Below are positions 33,673-42,809 of a stretch of DNA of 64,000 bases, piece after piece. This DNA is from Enterobacter wuhouensis (GTDB lineage Bacteria; Pseudomonadota; Gammaproteobacteria; Enterobacterales; Enterobacteriaceae), in contig NZ_SJOO01000002.1 in NCBI RefSeq assembly GCF_004331265.1, forward strand, positions 434,001-498,000. The letters run 5' to 3'. The notes under the pieces were generated by a model. The model searched no databases. It was not told the origin of the DNA and worked only from the letters and a program-made list of their open reading frames with translations. The position numbers were made by a program, and so were the translations under genes. The number at the start of each line of letters is the position of its first letter. Position 1 is the first letter of the stretch.

Positions 33673-34471
33673 CTTACCCACTAACCTCTTAATTCCTAAA
33701 GACCTTTAAGAAATTGCCTATCAGCAATGTTGCTTTTATGTTTAATATTAACAATTCATTAAATTTTAAAACTATTCCTAATTCATCAACTTAAACGAAG
33801 CGAAATGTTTAAGAACAGGTAAATTCCAGCACTTTCCTCCATGTGTTAGAGGAATAGCGCTTCCGTTAACAGGATGATAATGATGCAAAAACAAGCAGCT
33901 TGTCAGCTTTGGTCAAGACGATAAGGTGACGGAAACAGCATATCCTGCTGCTTCATTTGGTTTTTTCCCGAAGGGCATCCCAGCGCTTTCCCGTGAAGGT
34001 TCGCCGCACTTTTCCGGCAAAGGCGTGCCCGCCCGGCCCCCTCTCTATGTCATAAATTTATTAACAACCAATTAACATTAAGCAATATATGTTATTTTTT
34101 GTTATTACATAAAGACGAAAGAATGCTGTAAATCGGATAGCAGGATAATTCCGCTAAAATTAAAATAATAGTCATTCAGATCCAGAAGATAATACAAAGC
34201 AATTAGTAGAAAATAATTTACAGGGTTTTCGGAGAAAACTTACACGGTATAATAAGACGTGTTTCAAATATGAATAAGAAAACGCTTTTTTGCCACCGTC
34301 AGCCAATTGAGCTATACGCGCTGAGGCACTGATTTTTCACTACGTAAACAAGGATGCTTTCGCTCTTTCCAGGGAAATACACCGTATAAGGATCTGCATA
34401 TTTATCCTTCCGGCATTTCGTGAGTTTTACAAAACTCAGCATAACGCTTTTAACAATCTGAGGCATAAAAA
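33673..34471. other. AT-rich 799-bp region between fimY and fimZ, no gene recognised
   Basis: Mostly A+T with a short GC-rich stretch near 33960-34050. It should hold the fimZ promoter and possible H-NS sites. A 61-codon minus-strand frame at 34299-34484 lacks a ribosome-binding site and was not accepted. A tRNA-like 19-mer at 34303-34321 is described under findings. Confidence 0.5.
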
Positions 34472-35104
34472 ATGAAACCGGCATCCGTTATCATTATGGA
34501 CGAACACCCTATTGTCAGAATGTCGATAGAAGTCCTGCTACAGAAAAATAAAAATATCATCGTCAAACTCAAGTCTGGCGACAGCCATGAGGTGCTTGAC
34601 TGTATCCGTAATCATACTATCGACCTGGTGATCCTTGACATTGAACTCACGGGCACCGATGGACTGGCATTACTCAAAAGAATCAGGAACTTAAATAAAG
34701 ACATTAAGGTTCTGTTTCTCTCCTCTAAATCAGAGTCCTTCTACGCGGGCCGGGCGATTCGCGCAGGCGCAAATGGCTTTGTCAGCAAGCGAAAAGATCT
34801 GGGTGAAATCTACAATGCGGTAGAAATGATCCTGATGGGCTATTCTTTTTTCCCTTCAGAAACCCTGAATTTTATTAACCATCTGGGTTCCGGGAAAGGC
34901 GATGTGGTGGATATGCCATTATCGAATCGCGAGGTGACGGTATTGCGTTATCTGGCAAATGGATTATCAAATAAGGAGATTGCAGAACAGCTGCTATTAA
35001 GCAACAAAACCATTAGTGCGCATAAGTCCAATATTTATTCCAAGCTCGGCGTGCAAAGCATTGTCGAATTAATTGATTACGCAAAAGCGCACGAGCTGCT
35101 ATAA
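34472..35104 (+). CDS. fimZ: FimZ, response regulator activating type 1 fimbriae
   Basis: A 210-residue NarL/FixJ-type response regulator. The receiver (residues ~5-120) has acidic MDEHPIV and the phospho-acceptor VILDIELTGTDGL (Asp ~56), then SSKSES (T/S) and FVSKRKD (Lys). The C-terminal LuxR HTH is SNREVTVLRYLANGLSNKEIAEQLLLSNKTISAHKSNIYSKLG. Length and sequence match FimZ of Salmonella and E. coli. It binds the fimA promoter and in Salmonella also represses flhDC. It is transcribed toward fimF; convergent stops are separated by a terminator. Confidence 0.96.
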   Translation: MKPASVIIMDEHPIVRMSIEVLLQKNKNIIVKLKSGDSHEVLDCIRNHTIDLVILDIELTGTDGLALLKRIRNLNKDIKVLFLSSKSESFYAGRAIRAGANGFVSKRKDLGEIYNAVEMILMGYSFFPSETLNFINHLGSGKGDVVDMPLSNREVTVLRYLANGLSNKEIAEQLLLSNKTISAHKSNIYSKLGVQSIVELIDYAKAHELL

Positions 35105-35112
35105 CCTGAATT

Positions 35113-35145
35113 CACTCCCCGCAACTTATGTGAGTTGCAGGGAGT
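35113..35145. terminator. Bidirectional terminator between fimZ and fimF
   Basis: CACTCCCCGCAACTTA and TGAGTTGCAGGGAGTG form a long, nearly perfect stem between the convergent stop codons. Confidence 0.8.
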
Positions 35146-35155
35146 GCGGTCAGCG

Positions 35156-35677
35156 CTAGTTATAATTAATCATAAAGGTGGCATCCGCGTCAGCCCGCCC
35201 GGGCTGAGGGTTGTCAGCCGTCGCGATATAATTGGCATAAAACGACAGTTCCGCGTTCCCCTGCGCATCCACCGTTACCGGCTGGCTGGCCTGCTGCAGA
35301 GCCAGACGCGTCTTATCGCCGTCAAGGATCTCAACGGCCACGTTATCAGCGGTACTGCCGTCATTCAGGGCCAATAGTCCGCTATCGCTTCCGTTCACCT
35401 TCCCCGAAAACGTTATGGAGGCCGACCCCGGCGGGCAGCCGGTAAGCTTCAGCGTAAAGGGCATGGGCTGCGTGCGGCTGCCCGCTGTGCGGAGCTGCTT
35501 CGTCGGCCAGGTTCCCAGTTTGACAACCTTGTCGCTATCGCTGCCCTCCGCCACGCAGGTAAAATCCACAATGTTGCCGTGCATCTCAATATTGATTTCG
35601 CCCAGCGCAGTCACCGCCTGCGCGCTGGCGTGAAGCATCCACAGCGTCGCCGCAAAAAATCGGAACCCGTTACGCAT
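35156..35677 (-). CDS. fimF: FimF, minor type 1 fimbrial subunit
   Basis: A 173-residue exported pilin. The signal peptide ends near ...ASAQAVTA, the mature part has a conserved Cys pair (DFTCVAEG and LTGCPPGS) and the C-terminal beta-strand DADATFMINYN used in donor-strand exchange and chaperone recognition. It acts at the pilus tip or as an adaptor. The ATG at 35677 has AAGGAG ~5 bp upstream; a GTG two codons earlier was rejected. It is the last gene of fimAICDHF. Confidence 0.9.
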   Translation of the reverse strand: MRNGFRFFAATLWMLHASAQAVTALGEINIEMHGNIVDFTCVAEGSDSDKVVKLGTWPTKQLRTAGSRTQPMPFTLKLTGCPPGSASITFSGKVNGSDSGLLALNDGSTADNVAVEILDGDKTRLALQQASQPVTVDAQGNAELSFYANYIATADNPQPGRADADATFMINYN

Positions 35678-35686
35678 CCCCACTCC

Positions 35687-36691
35687 TTAATCGTAATCCA
35701 CACGCAGATAGCCGCGTGACGTAAAGCGCCCCTCGGCAGGCTTGTTGCCCGTAATGCTCACCGGCCAGACCCGAATCGCCACCTGCGCCTGGGCGCTATC
35801 GTCCAGTCGGAACGGGATTTTGCTGGTCAGGTTGTTGGGCGTCAGCGGGACACCGCTTTCGTTAGCCACCACAAATCCCAGGTCCGCGTTATCAGAAACC
35901 AGCGCATTGCCGGACACTTTTTCCGCTTCAATACGCATCGTCAGCAGAGCGTTGGCCTCCACGTTGGTGCATTTGATGGCGATGGTTTTGCTTTGCGGCG
36001 AGACTTTCTGCGGGCGGTTTCCTGCCCCGGCATCGCTGAACAACGACGCGCGAATGTCCCCAAAATCAAACTCCACGATCTGGCCGGCGTTAATCGCACA
36101 GCTTTGCGGCACCTGAATCGTCCCGCTGTAGCTGATGGTATAAACCGCCGTCGTCAGCGGATCGGATCGGGTTGTGGTGACATACACCCGGAACATGGTC
36201 TGCTGCGGGATAACCACCATGTTGATAAACCGTCGCGTGACCCTCAGACGAAATACCAGCTTCGAATCCGTGACCGGGAAGGCCTTATTGTTCGGCACGT
36301 TCGGGTGCTGCCCCATCTGGATATAATCCGCGGGCGGATAAAACGTGCCCGCGAAATCATCGTGGATTTGCATTGCTCCATCGAGATAATCATTGAGCTT
36401 CACATACTTATAGCTGTCGATCACCGTGGTAATGGGCAGATCGGTCACGTAGCTGCGCATGGTCGATTTGCCGCTCGTTCCTTTCGGACAAATGGCGTTT
36501 ACCCCCACCAGGCCGGATTTTTGCGCCAGGGTGACGATCTGCCCGGGTTTGTTGTTCGAGCTGTCGAACACGTTCGAAAGATCGTAGGAAATGTCCTTCG
36601 CGGAACCCGTCGAATTCTGACAGACCGTCGCCCAGGCCGGCAGCGCGCTGCACAGCAAAGCCGCGCCTAATACGTTGCGAAAAAGAGTCAT
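35687..36691 (-). CDS. fimH: FimH, type 1 fimbrial tip adhesin (Salmonella type)
   Basis: A 334-residue two-domain adhesin, close to the 335-aa Salmonella FimH. After the signal peptide (...ALPAWA) the lectin domain starts TVCQNSTGSAKDISYDLSNVF and runs to ~residue 190; the pilin domain starts QVPQSCAINAGQIVEFDFGDI, includes TIAIKCTN and ends FTSRGYLRVDYD. It binds mannosylated glycoproteins. AGGAAA lies 8 bp before the ATG at 36691, while the frame is open upstream into fimD. It is 13 bp behind fimD. Confidence 0.94.
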   Translation of the reverse strand: MTLFRNVLGAALLCSALPAWATVCQNSTGSAKDISYDLSNVFDSSNNKPGQIVTLAQKSGLVGVNAICPKGTSGKSTMRSYVTDLPITTVIDSYKYVKLNDYLDGAMQIHDDFAGTFYPPADYIQMGQHPNVPNNKAFPVTDSKLVFRLRVTRRFINMVVIPQQTMFRVYVTTTRSDPLTTAVYTISYSGTIQVPQSCAINAGQIVEFDFGDIRASLFSDAGAGNRPQKVSPQSKTIAIKCTNVEANALLTMRIEAEKVSGNALVSDNADLGFVVANESGVPLTPNNLTSKIPFRLDDSAQAQVAIRVWPVSITGNKPAEGRFTSRGYLRVDYD

Positions 36692-36704
36692 TATTGGTTT
36701 CCTG

Positions 36705-39266
36705 TTAGCGATCACAGCGTGCCCCCGCGAGGGTAATGGCCTGATTCTGGCTTTCAGGCGGGAGTTGGTACTTCGCGCGACACTGGGACTGCATGCCGTC
36801 GCCCCACTGGATAAGCAGCTCCCCGTCCAGCGGAAGCCCGCTGAGGTAGACCTGCCCGTCATCCCCTACCATGCTGGTGACGCCGCTCTGCGTTTCGCGT
36901 ACCACCGCGCCAAACGGCACGGGCTGGTTACCGCGCATGACGGTCAGCAGGGCGCGAACGCCGATTCGGGTTTCAAAGCTCGCACGCACCAGCGCCCCTT
37001 TGGTGGGCACCACGCTGCTCACGTTGTTTTCGATATCGGTGTTGTTGCTCATGGAGTTGGTATCCAGCGCCACGCGGTTGTAGCGGTAGACGGTGGCGTA
37101 CGGCATCACCGCGTAGCCCCGCCAGTCGGTTCTCACCCCGGTCTGGTTTTCGACGCTCACGCCCGTCGCCCCCGGCGCTTTGATCAGCACGTTGGTGTCA
37201 CCCAGCGGCTGGCTGAACGTCACGCCGTCTGAATGTCCCACCACGCCGCCGGAAAGCTGCCAGTTGAGATCGTGCTGGTCGCGGGCATAGTTGTAGCCTA
37301 CGCCCAGCGTGCCGTAGGTGGCCTGCCAGTTGGCGCTCGCGCTACCGCTGGAGCCGTTGTTGCTGGTATGCCCCTGGGTAACGCTGTAGCTCAGGTTACG
37401 ATCCTCAAGCAACGTCCCGCTGACGCCGGTTTGCCAGCTGGAATCGCCCTCGCTGTTACGGCTGGCGGATGCGGTCGCGTAAGCTCTGTCGAGGGCGCTA
37501 TCGCGACGATAGCCGCTGCGGGTAAACAGGCTGAACGGCACGGAGACGTTAAACGACGCGATCCTGTCCGTGCCGTCAATGCCCACGGCCTTGTTCCACG
37601 ACCAGGATACGGAGTAGTTGATCCCCTGCACGCCGCCGGCATAGCCCAGCTGATACCAGACGTTCGATTCGCTGGTGCCCCAGTAGCTTTGCTGGCTCCC
37701 CGACACATACACCGAGCCGTAATCTCCCAGCGACTGCGAGATATTGAGCTGGAAGCGCCCTTTTTTGTTCCACGTCAGGTTGTGATAGCTCTGCACGTCC
37801 GGTACGCCGTCCTCGTCCTTGCTGTCGCCGTACTGGTAGCCTTCCATCGAGCGCCAGGCCACGTCGTCCAGGGTGTAGAAGCCTTTCGTGGAGTAGCGGT
37901 AGCCAAGCAGCTGAAAGTTGGTGCCGAAGCTGTTGAGCGATTTTGCATAGAGAAAACGGAGCGACTGTCCTTCATGACGGCTGTCGTCCGCCAGCTGGCT
38001 GCGGGCGTGCGTGAGATCGAGCGAAACCGCCCCCCAGTCGCCCAGGTTTTTACCGGCACCGATAGCCAGCGCGGTATAGCGCGATGCGAGCTGCGTTCCC
38101 CCGTAGAGCGTATAGCCGTCGGGCAGGCCCGCAATCAGCGTTCCCTGCGTAAAGAACGGCGTATCCTGCTCGCTGTTGCCGCTGCGGTAATCCCCCGCCA
38201 CCAGGTCATACTTCCAGCGCCCTTCACGCTGCAGCAGCGGCACGGTGGAGTACGGCACGGTATAGCGCTGCTGGCTACCGTCTTTCTCTTCAACCGTGAC
38301 GTCCAGGTCGCCGCTTGAGGAGGTCGGGTTCAGGTCGGTAATGGCAAATGCGCCCGGCTGGACGTAGCTTTGATAGATAACGTAGCCGTTCTGGCGAACG
38401 ACCACTTTGGCTGGCGTGCGGGCGATACCGCGCACGGTTGGCGCGTAGCCCTGCAGGCTGTCCGGGTACATGCTGTCGGAGGAATAAAGCCGCCCGCCGC
38501 GAAAGCCGAGGCTGTCGAACACGTCGTTACCGGTATTGCTGTCGCCCAATACCAGCTCGCTTTTCAGCGGAATCACGGTGCGCTCGGCCCAGGTGCCGAT
38601 ATTCTGCCATTGGCTGTGGCGCTGGCCGTTGCTTTCGGTGTAGCGCCACGCGCCGTTGTTACGCAGGCGCCAGGCACCGTAGTTCAGCCCGCTCTGCAGG
38701 TTCAGATAGTAGCTGTCGTCGTCGCTGCCCCGGTTGCCGGTGAAGCTGTAGTTCACCAGCGCGGCCGGGATGCCCTCATCCCACTGTTCAGGAGGAATAT
38801 AGCCCCGGGCGCTGTTCTGCATCGCCACCTGCGGCAGGCTGACGTTCAAACGCTGCGACGCAAAGTTGAATGCCGTTTCGCTGCCGGGGATGGCCGTCGT
38901 CAGCGGAACACAGGTATCGCCCTGCACGTTCGCCAGCTCCGGGAAGGCCGCAACGTTGACGCCAAAACGATCAAGCATCGCCCGCGTGATGCACGGCGAC
39001 AGGCCGCCCGCCACCTGCGGGGTATCCTCAGCCTGTTCAAAGCGTACGTCCTGGGTCCCGATAAATTCGTCGTTACGCCAGATATCCACGCGATAAATGC
39101 CCGGCGCCTGCTGGTGCCCTTGTTCAAAACGCGACAAATCCGCCACGTTAGCGGTGTCATCGGATAAAAAGGCCGGGTTGAAGTAGCTTTCACCCCAGCC
39201 GGCGTGCGGCCAGAGCGTTGTCATCAGAGCCAGTGCAACCGGGCAGTAACGCCATTGAGTGTTCAT
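36705..39266 (-). CDS. fimD: FimD, outer-membrane fimbrial usher
   Basis: An 853-residue usher. The signal peptide ends ...HAGWG, then the N-terminal chaperone-binding domain ([30 protein letters not shown]), the 24-strand barrel with plug ([23 protein letters not shown]), and C-terminal domains with [19 protein letters not shown] and a Cys pair (MQSQCRAKY ... LAGARCDR). It assembles and exports the pilus. The ATG at 39266 with AGGG upstream was chosen; a GTG six codons earlier overlaps fimC. Intact frame. Confidence 0.95.
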   Translation of the reverse strand: MNTQWRYCPVALALMTTLWPHAGWGESYFNPAFLSDDTANVADLSRFEQGHQQAPGIYRVDIWRNDEFIGTQDVRFEQAEDTPQVAGGLSPCITRAMLDRFGVNVAAFPELANVQGDTCVPLTTAIPGSETAFNFASQRLNVSLPQVAMQNSARGYIPPEQWDEGIPAALVNYSFTGNRGSDDDSYYLNLQSGLNYGAWRLRNNGAWRYTESNGQRHSQWQNIGTWAERTVIPLKSELVLGDSNTGNDVFDSLGFRGGRLYSSDSMYPDSLQGYAPTVRGIARTPAKVVVRQNGYVIYQSYVQPGAFAITDLNPTSSSGDLDVTVEEKDGSQQRYTVPYSTVPLLQREGRWKYDLVAGDYRSGNSEQDTPFFTQGTLIAGLPDGYTLYGGTQLASRYTALAIGAGKNLGDWGAVSLDLTHARSQLADDSRHEGQSLRFLYAKSLNSFGTNFQLLGYRYSTKGFYTLDDVAWRSMEGYQYGDSKDEDGVPDVQSYHNLTWNKKGRFQLNISQSLGDYGSVYVSGSQQSYWGTSESNVWYQLGYAGGVQGINYSVSWSWNKAVGIDGTDRIASFNVSVPFSLFTRSGYRRDSALDRAYATASASRNSEGDSSWQTGVSGTLLEDRNLSYSVTQGHTSNNGSSGSASANWQATYGTLGVGYNYARDQHDLNWQLSGGVVGHSDGVTFSQPLGDTNVLIKAPGATGVSVENQTGVRTDWRGYAVMPYATVYRYNRVALDTNSMSNNTDIENNVSSVVPTKGALVRASFETRIGVRALLTVMRGNQPVPFGAVVRETQSGVTSMVGDDGQVYLSGLPLDGELLIQWGDGMQSQCRAKYQLPPESQNQAITLAGARCDR

Positions 39267-39280
39267 CGCCCTGACTCTGC

Positions 39281-39973
39281 TCACAGATTTACGCTGCGCG
39301 TCGGCGTAATGGCACCATAATCATTCACGCTCTGCCAGGAGAGCGTGCCGCCCGCGGCTGCCGGAAGCACCTGCTGCGCCGAGTTTTTCGGTGCGACCAT
39401 CAGGTTATCCAGCGCCTGAGCGCCCAGCTTCAGGTTGACCAGGGTGATGTAATACGGCGACGCGTTGCTGACCTTGAGATGGTTCCCGACGCGTTCAAAA
39501 CGCAGCTGAGAGAGCGCCTCTTCCGGCGGCATCGCCAGGTTAGCCGGGCGAACAAACAGCTTGATGCGTGACAAAATGGCGAGCTGCAGGACGTTGTTTC
39601 CCTCCTGCTGCGATTTGCTTACCGACGGGATCGCCTTTACGTTCATGTAGAAGAGCGATTCGCGATCGGCGGGCAGCGCCGGGCCCGCATAAATAATACG
39701 CAGCGTGTTTTCGCTATCCGGCTCGCTGACGAACAGCGGCGGCGTTACCGCGAACGTTTTTTCTTTTTGCCCGCTGGCGTTTTCAATCCACGCGTTAATT
39801 AAGTAACGCTCTTTTTTATTGCTGTTGGTGATCGCCAGCGATGTCTGTTTAGCCTCTGCCGGATAAATAACGCGCGTGGCGCCCAGCGCAATTCCGCCGG
39901 AGGCATTTGCGCTTGCGGAAATCATCATCAAAATAAGCGATAAAATCAGACCTGGTTTAATTAGGATGTTCAT
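39281..39973 (-). CDS. fimC: FimC, periplasmic fimbrial chaperone
   Basis: A 230-residue PapD-like chaperone. The signal peptide ends ...SASANAS; the G1 strand motif [13 protein letters not shown] and the pilus-chaperone signature region ([18 protein letters not shown]) are present, as is [18 protein letters not shown] with the subunit-anchoring Arg near the start. It stabilises pilins by donor-strand complementation and delivers them to FimD. ATG at 39973 with AAGG upstream; the preceding GTG is an alternative. It overlaps no gene and is 14 bp upstream of the chosen fimD start. Confidence 0.95.
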   Translation of the reverse strand: MNILIKPGLILSLILMMISASANASGGIALGATRVIYPAEAKQTSLAITNSNKKERYLINAWIENASGQKEKTFAVTPPLFVSEPDSENTLRIIYAGPALPADRESLFYMNVKAIPSVSKSQQEGNNVLQLAILSRIKLFVRPANLAMPPEEALSQLRFERVGNHLKVSNASPYYITLVNLKLGAQALDNLMVAPKNSAQQVLPAAAGGTLSWQSVNDYGAITPTRSVNL

Positions 39974-40007
39974 CACAACCGTACCTTTATTAATGTGTTC
40001 GCAGGCG

Positions 40008-40550
40008 TTAGGGATAAATCAACGTAAACCAGACGTCCGACTGAATAGCGCCTGGCACGAGGTGTTCGGAAATTGCCCGGTATCGGGCGCTGAAATGAAA
40101 CGCAAGCTCGCTGGTGTTAATCGGTAACCAGCTGACCGCCGTGGCGTTTGGGATAATCTGACGCTGCTGTTCGTCGAAAAGCGCCAGCCCCACCCCGCTG
40201 CTGACGGGCGTTTCGCCTGGCCGCGATGTCGCCAGGAAAACCTGCGGATCTTCTGCGGGGGTTACCCCCTGAAACTGAATACCCACGGTGCGCGAGACGT
40301 CGACGCTGCAGTCCAACAGCCGGACGGTAAACGGCACATTCACCGTGGAAAAACTGCCGACACCGGAAAACGCGTTGGTCCGATACTGCCCCATATCGAT
40401 GCGCATACTTTGACTGTCAGGCGCCACGGCGCAGCCACCGTTGACCAGCTCGCCTCTGAGGTGAACCTTACCGCCGTCGATGACCACGGTATGTGCGTTT
40501 GCGGCAGGGGCAATCGCAAGGGTTAACAGTACAATCCCAATCCTTGTCAT
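40008..40550 (-). CDS. fimI: FimI, fimbrin-like minor subunit
   Basis: A 180-residue FimA-like protein. Signal peptide ends ...APAANA; mature [25 protein letters not shown], second Cys in [10 protein letters not shown]-terminal strand [10 protein letters not shown]. FimI may regulate or terminate pilus anchoring. ATG at 40550 with GGAACAAAGG just upstream; 18 further in-frame codons upstream lie in the fimA-fimI terminator region and were excluded. Separated from fimA by 69 bp that includes a terminator-like hairpin. Confidence 0.9.
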   Translation of the reverse strand: MTRIGIVLLTLAIAPAANAHTVVIDGGKVHLRGELVNGGCAVAPDSQSMRIDMGQYRTNAFSGVGSFSTVNVPFTVRLLDCSVDVSRTVGIQFQGVTPAEDPQVFLATSRPGETPVSSGVGLALFDEQQRQIIPNATAVSWLPINTSELAFHFSARYRAISEHLVPGAIQSDVWFTLIYP

Positions 40551-40570
40551 CCTTTGTTCCCGGCGTGAGC

Positions 40571-40596
40571 AATAAAAAGGCCTCCTCCCTGAGGCC
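40571..40596 (-). terminator. Terminator-like attenuator between fimA and fimI
   Basis: On the minus strand GGCCTC-AGGGAG-GAGGCC is followed by TTTTTATT, about 25 bp after the fimA stop. It would stop most transcripts after fimA and so favour the major subunit over the rest of the operon. Confidence 0.8.
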
Positions 40597-40619
40597 AGCG
40601 ACATCCCTGTGCGAAAGTC

Positions 40620-41183
40620 TTATTCGTATTTCATGACGAACGTTGCGTCTGCGTTCGCCTGACCTGGGGTGGTGGTCGCCGCGGTCGCTTTATAGCGCGC
40701 GGTGAAGTTCAGGGTGTTGGTCCCTTCGATCAGCGTCTGCGCAGCAGAGAAGGTGGCACCGTCCGGCGTCAGGACGCTGGATTTGCTGTCGAGGATCTCA
40801 ATACCCACGCCTTTCGCGGTGTTGTCGTTGCTGCCGGAGCTAACGGCCAGCAGGGTTTTATCGGTCGCATCAATTTGACCGGTAAACGCAACGGCAGCGG
40901 TTTTCGCAACCAGCGGATCGCAATCGTTCAGTTCGATGGTGAACGGAATATTAGAGGTGGTGTCACCCACTTTGGTAAATTTCGCGGTACGGTACTGGCC
41001 GAGCTTAACGGTCTGCTCAGAAGAATCAGTATTTACTGAGCATGCCGCATTCACTAATTCACCTTTGAAGTGCACGGTACCGCCATTTACGGAAACCGGC
41101 GTGGTGGTATCTTCTGCGTGAGCGGCACCCGCGACCAGGGCCAGAGAAGCAATTACGGTAGATGCAATATTGCTGAATTTCAT
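40620..41183 (-). CDS. fimA: FimA, major type 1 fimbrial subunit (Salmonella type)
   Basis: A 187-residue pilin. Signal peptide [23 protein letters not shown], mature N-terminus [20 protein letters not shown] with Cys pair (NAACSV and LNDCDP), C-terminal [28 protein letters not shown] nearly as in Salmonella FimA. It forms the pilus rod. It is first in fimAICDHF. The 310 bp upstream, shared divergently with folD, holds the FimZ-dependent promoter; no invertible element flanked by inverted repeats and no fimB/fimE recombinase was seen, so control is by regulators as in Salmonella. Confidence 0.96.
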   Translation of the reverse strand: MKFSNIASTVIASLALVAGAAHAEDTTTPVSVNGGTVHFKGELVNAACSVNTDSSEQTVKLGQYRTAKFTKVGDTTSNIPFTIELNDCDPLVAKTAAVAFTGQIDATDKTLLAVSSGSNDNTAKGVGIEILDSKSSVLTPDGATFSAAQTLIEGTNTLNFTARYKATAATTTPGQANADATFVMKYE

Positions 41184-41493
41184 GTCTATTCCTTTAAGAT
41201 GTAAATAACCCTTCCCGTGAATTATCGGGAATAAGAAATATGTTCAATTGATAAATTGAAGGCTTATTTCGGAGGAGATAAAGTAGCCCATGAATGTATT
41301 TTAAAATATGTCAAAACGCTGTCATTTCGCCAGGTCACATCCTAATCAGGCCTAAGAAATTGACCATCACAAAACCAGGGGCTTTAGGGTCAGTTTTCGA
41401 AATCTCGCAAAGGGTGACTGACAGCGGCGCTCGCTTCTGACAAAATAAAGGCAATCCCCCCTTTTGAACGTTACAGACGGAATCTTCTCTCTG

Positions 41494-42360
41494 ATGGCAG
41501 CAAAGATTATTGACGGTAAAACGATTGCGCAGCAGGTGCGCTCTGAGGTTGCGGAAAAAGTGAAGGCCCGCAGAGCGGCCGGAAAACGCGCCCCTGGGTT
41601 AGCTGTTGTGCTGGTTGGTAGCAACCCGGCATCGCAAATTTATGTCGGCAGCAAGCGCAAAGCGTGTGAAGAGGTGGGCTTCGTCTCCCAGTCTTACGAC
41701 CTGCCGGAAACCACCAGCGAGGCAGAACTGCTGGAACTTATTGACACTCTGAATGCCGATAAAGAGATCGACGGTATTCTGGTTCAGCTGCCGCTGCCTG
41801 CGGGCATCGACAACGTGAAGGTGCTGGAGCGTATTGCGCCGGACAAAGACGTCGACGGTTTCCACCCGTACAACGTGGGCCGCCTGTGCCAGCGCGCGCC
41901 GCGCCTGCGCCCGTGTACCCCGCGCGGGATCGTGACGCTGCTGGAGCGCTATAACATCGATACCTACGGCCTCAACGCCGTGGTCATTGGCGCCTCCAAC
42001 ATCGTGGGCCGCCCGATGAGCATGGAGCTGCTGCTGGCGGGCTGCACCACCACCGTGACCCACCGCTTCACCAAGAACCTGCGTCACCACGTCGAGAATG
42101 CGGACCTGCTGATCGTTGCGGTCGGTAAGCCGGGCTTTATTCCGGGCGAGTGGATCAAGGAAGGCGCGATTGTCGTGGACGTCGGGATTAACCGTCTGGA
42201 AAGCGGCAAAGTGGTCGGCGACGTAGTGTACGAGGATGCCGCCGCGCGCGCGTCTTACATCACTCCGGTTCCGGGCGGCGTAGGCCCGATGACCGTCGCA
42301 ACATTAATTCAGAATACCTTGCAGGCGTGCGAGGAGTATCACGACGTAGAGGACGCGTAA
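41494..42360 (+). CDS. folD: FolD, methylenetetrahydrofolate dehydrogenase/cyclohydrolase
   Basis: A 288-residue bifunctional enzyme converting 5,10-methylene-THF to 10-formyl-THF. Motifs are [13 protein letters not shown] (active-site Tyr and Lys), [28 protein letters not shown], the NADP-binding [15 protein letters not shown] and [15 protein letters not shown]. Start [10 protein letters not shown] at 41494 equals the E. coli N-terminus. It is divergent from fimA, as folD is from sfmA in E. coli, and 1 bp upstream of ybcJ. Confidence 0.97.
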   Translation: MAAKIIDGKTIAQQVRSEVAEKVKARRAAGKRAPGLAVVLVGSNPASQIYVGSKRKACEEVGFVSQSYDLPETTSEAELLELIDTLNADKEIDGILVQLPLPAGIDNVKVLERIAPDKDVDGFHPYNVGRLCQRAPRLRPCTPRGIVTLLERYNIDTYGLNAVVIGASNIVGRPMSMELLLAGCTTTVTHRFTKNLRHHVENADLLIVAVGKPGFIPGEWIKEGAIVVDVGINRLESGKVVGDVVYEDAAARASYITPVPGGVGPMTVATLIQNTLQACEEYHDVEDA

Positions 42361-42361
42361 G

Positions 42362-42574
42362 ATGGCCACTTTTTCTTTAGGTAAACACCCGCACGTAGAG
42401 CTGTGCGACCTGCTCAAGCTGGAAGGCTGGAGCGAGAGCGGCGCGCAGGCAAAAATCGTTATCGCCGACGGGCGGGTAAAAGTCGACGGTGCGGTGGAAA
42501 CCCGCAAGCGCTGCAAGATTGTCGCGGGCCAGACCGTGAGCTTTGAAGGTCAGAGCGTAACCGTTACGGCGTGA
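42362..42574 (+). CDS. ybcJ: YbcJ, small S4-like RNA-binding protein
   Basis: A 70-residue S4-domain protein: LCDLLKLEGWSESGAQAKIVIADGRVKVDGAVETRKRCKIVAGQTVSF is the alpha-L RNA-binding motif. It matches E. coli YbcJ in length and sequence. The ATG follows the folD stop by 1 bp, so both are co-transcribed. The family is linked to RNA or ribosome binding, with no defined target. Confidence 0.95.
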   Translation: MATFSLGKHPHVELCDLLKLEGWSESGAQAKIVIADGRVKVDGAVETRKRCKIVAGQTVSFEGQSVTVTA

Positions 42575-42585
42575 GCCGTCAGTTG

Positions 42586-42620
42586 CCCTCACCCTAACCC
42601 TCTCCCACAGGGAGAGGGGA
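42586..42620. repeat. Intergenic palindrome of the CCCTCACCC / CTCTCCC family
   Basis: CCCTCACCCTAACCCTCTCC followed by complementary GGGAGAGGGGA, then TAAAAAA. It lies 11 bp after the ybcJ stop and may double as the folD-ybcJ transcript terminator or stabiliser. Confidence 0.85.
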
Positions 42621-42737
42621 TAAAAAATCCCCCCACATCCATCACGGTTAATTATCGATCAACTTCAAACAATCACGCTTTCATCTGAAGAAATGTGAAA
42701 TTTAAGTTGCGCGAAATTCATGCTTTCATCACGATAA

Positions 42738-42764
42738 GTAGAACGTTCTACTAAAACGTTCTAC
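42738..42764. promoter_or_regulatory. Double operator upstream of the PTS gene
   Basis: GTAGAACGTTCTAC (42738-42751) is a perfect palindrome with a central CG, as LacI-family repressors prefer. A second, imperfect copy (TAAAACGTTCTAC) follows at 42752-42764. The site is 46-72 bp before the PTS start codon, and the MalI-like repressor is encoded directly downstream. Confidence 0.82.
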
Positions 42765-42809
42765 TTACAATAACAGCGCTAATAAAAGCGCTTCTCGGGG
42801 GAAGTCAGC

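Noticed and set aside
34299..34484. A 61-codon minus-strand frame between fimY and fimZ
   Set aside because: No ribosome-binding site, overlaps the fimZ start region and has no recognisable protein features.
41184..41493. A phase-variable invertible fim promoter as in E. coli fimS
   Set aside because: No pair of short inverted repeats bounding ~300 bp and no FimB/FimE recombinase gene were found; the cluster is of the Salmonella type.
42680..42710. A CRP site (ATGTGAAATTTAAG) before the PTS gene
   Set aside because: Only the TGTGA half is present; the second half does not match TCACA.
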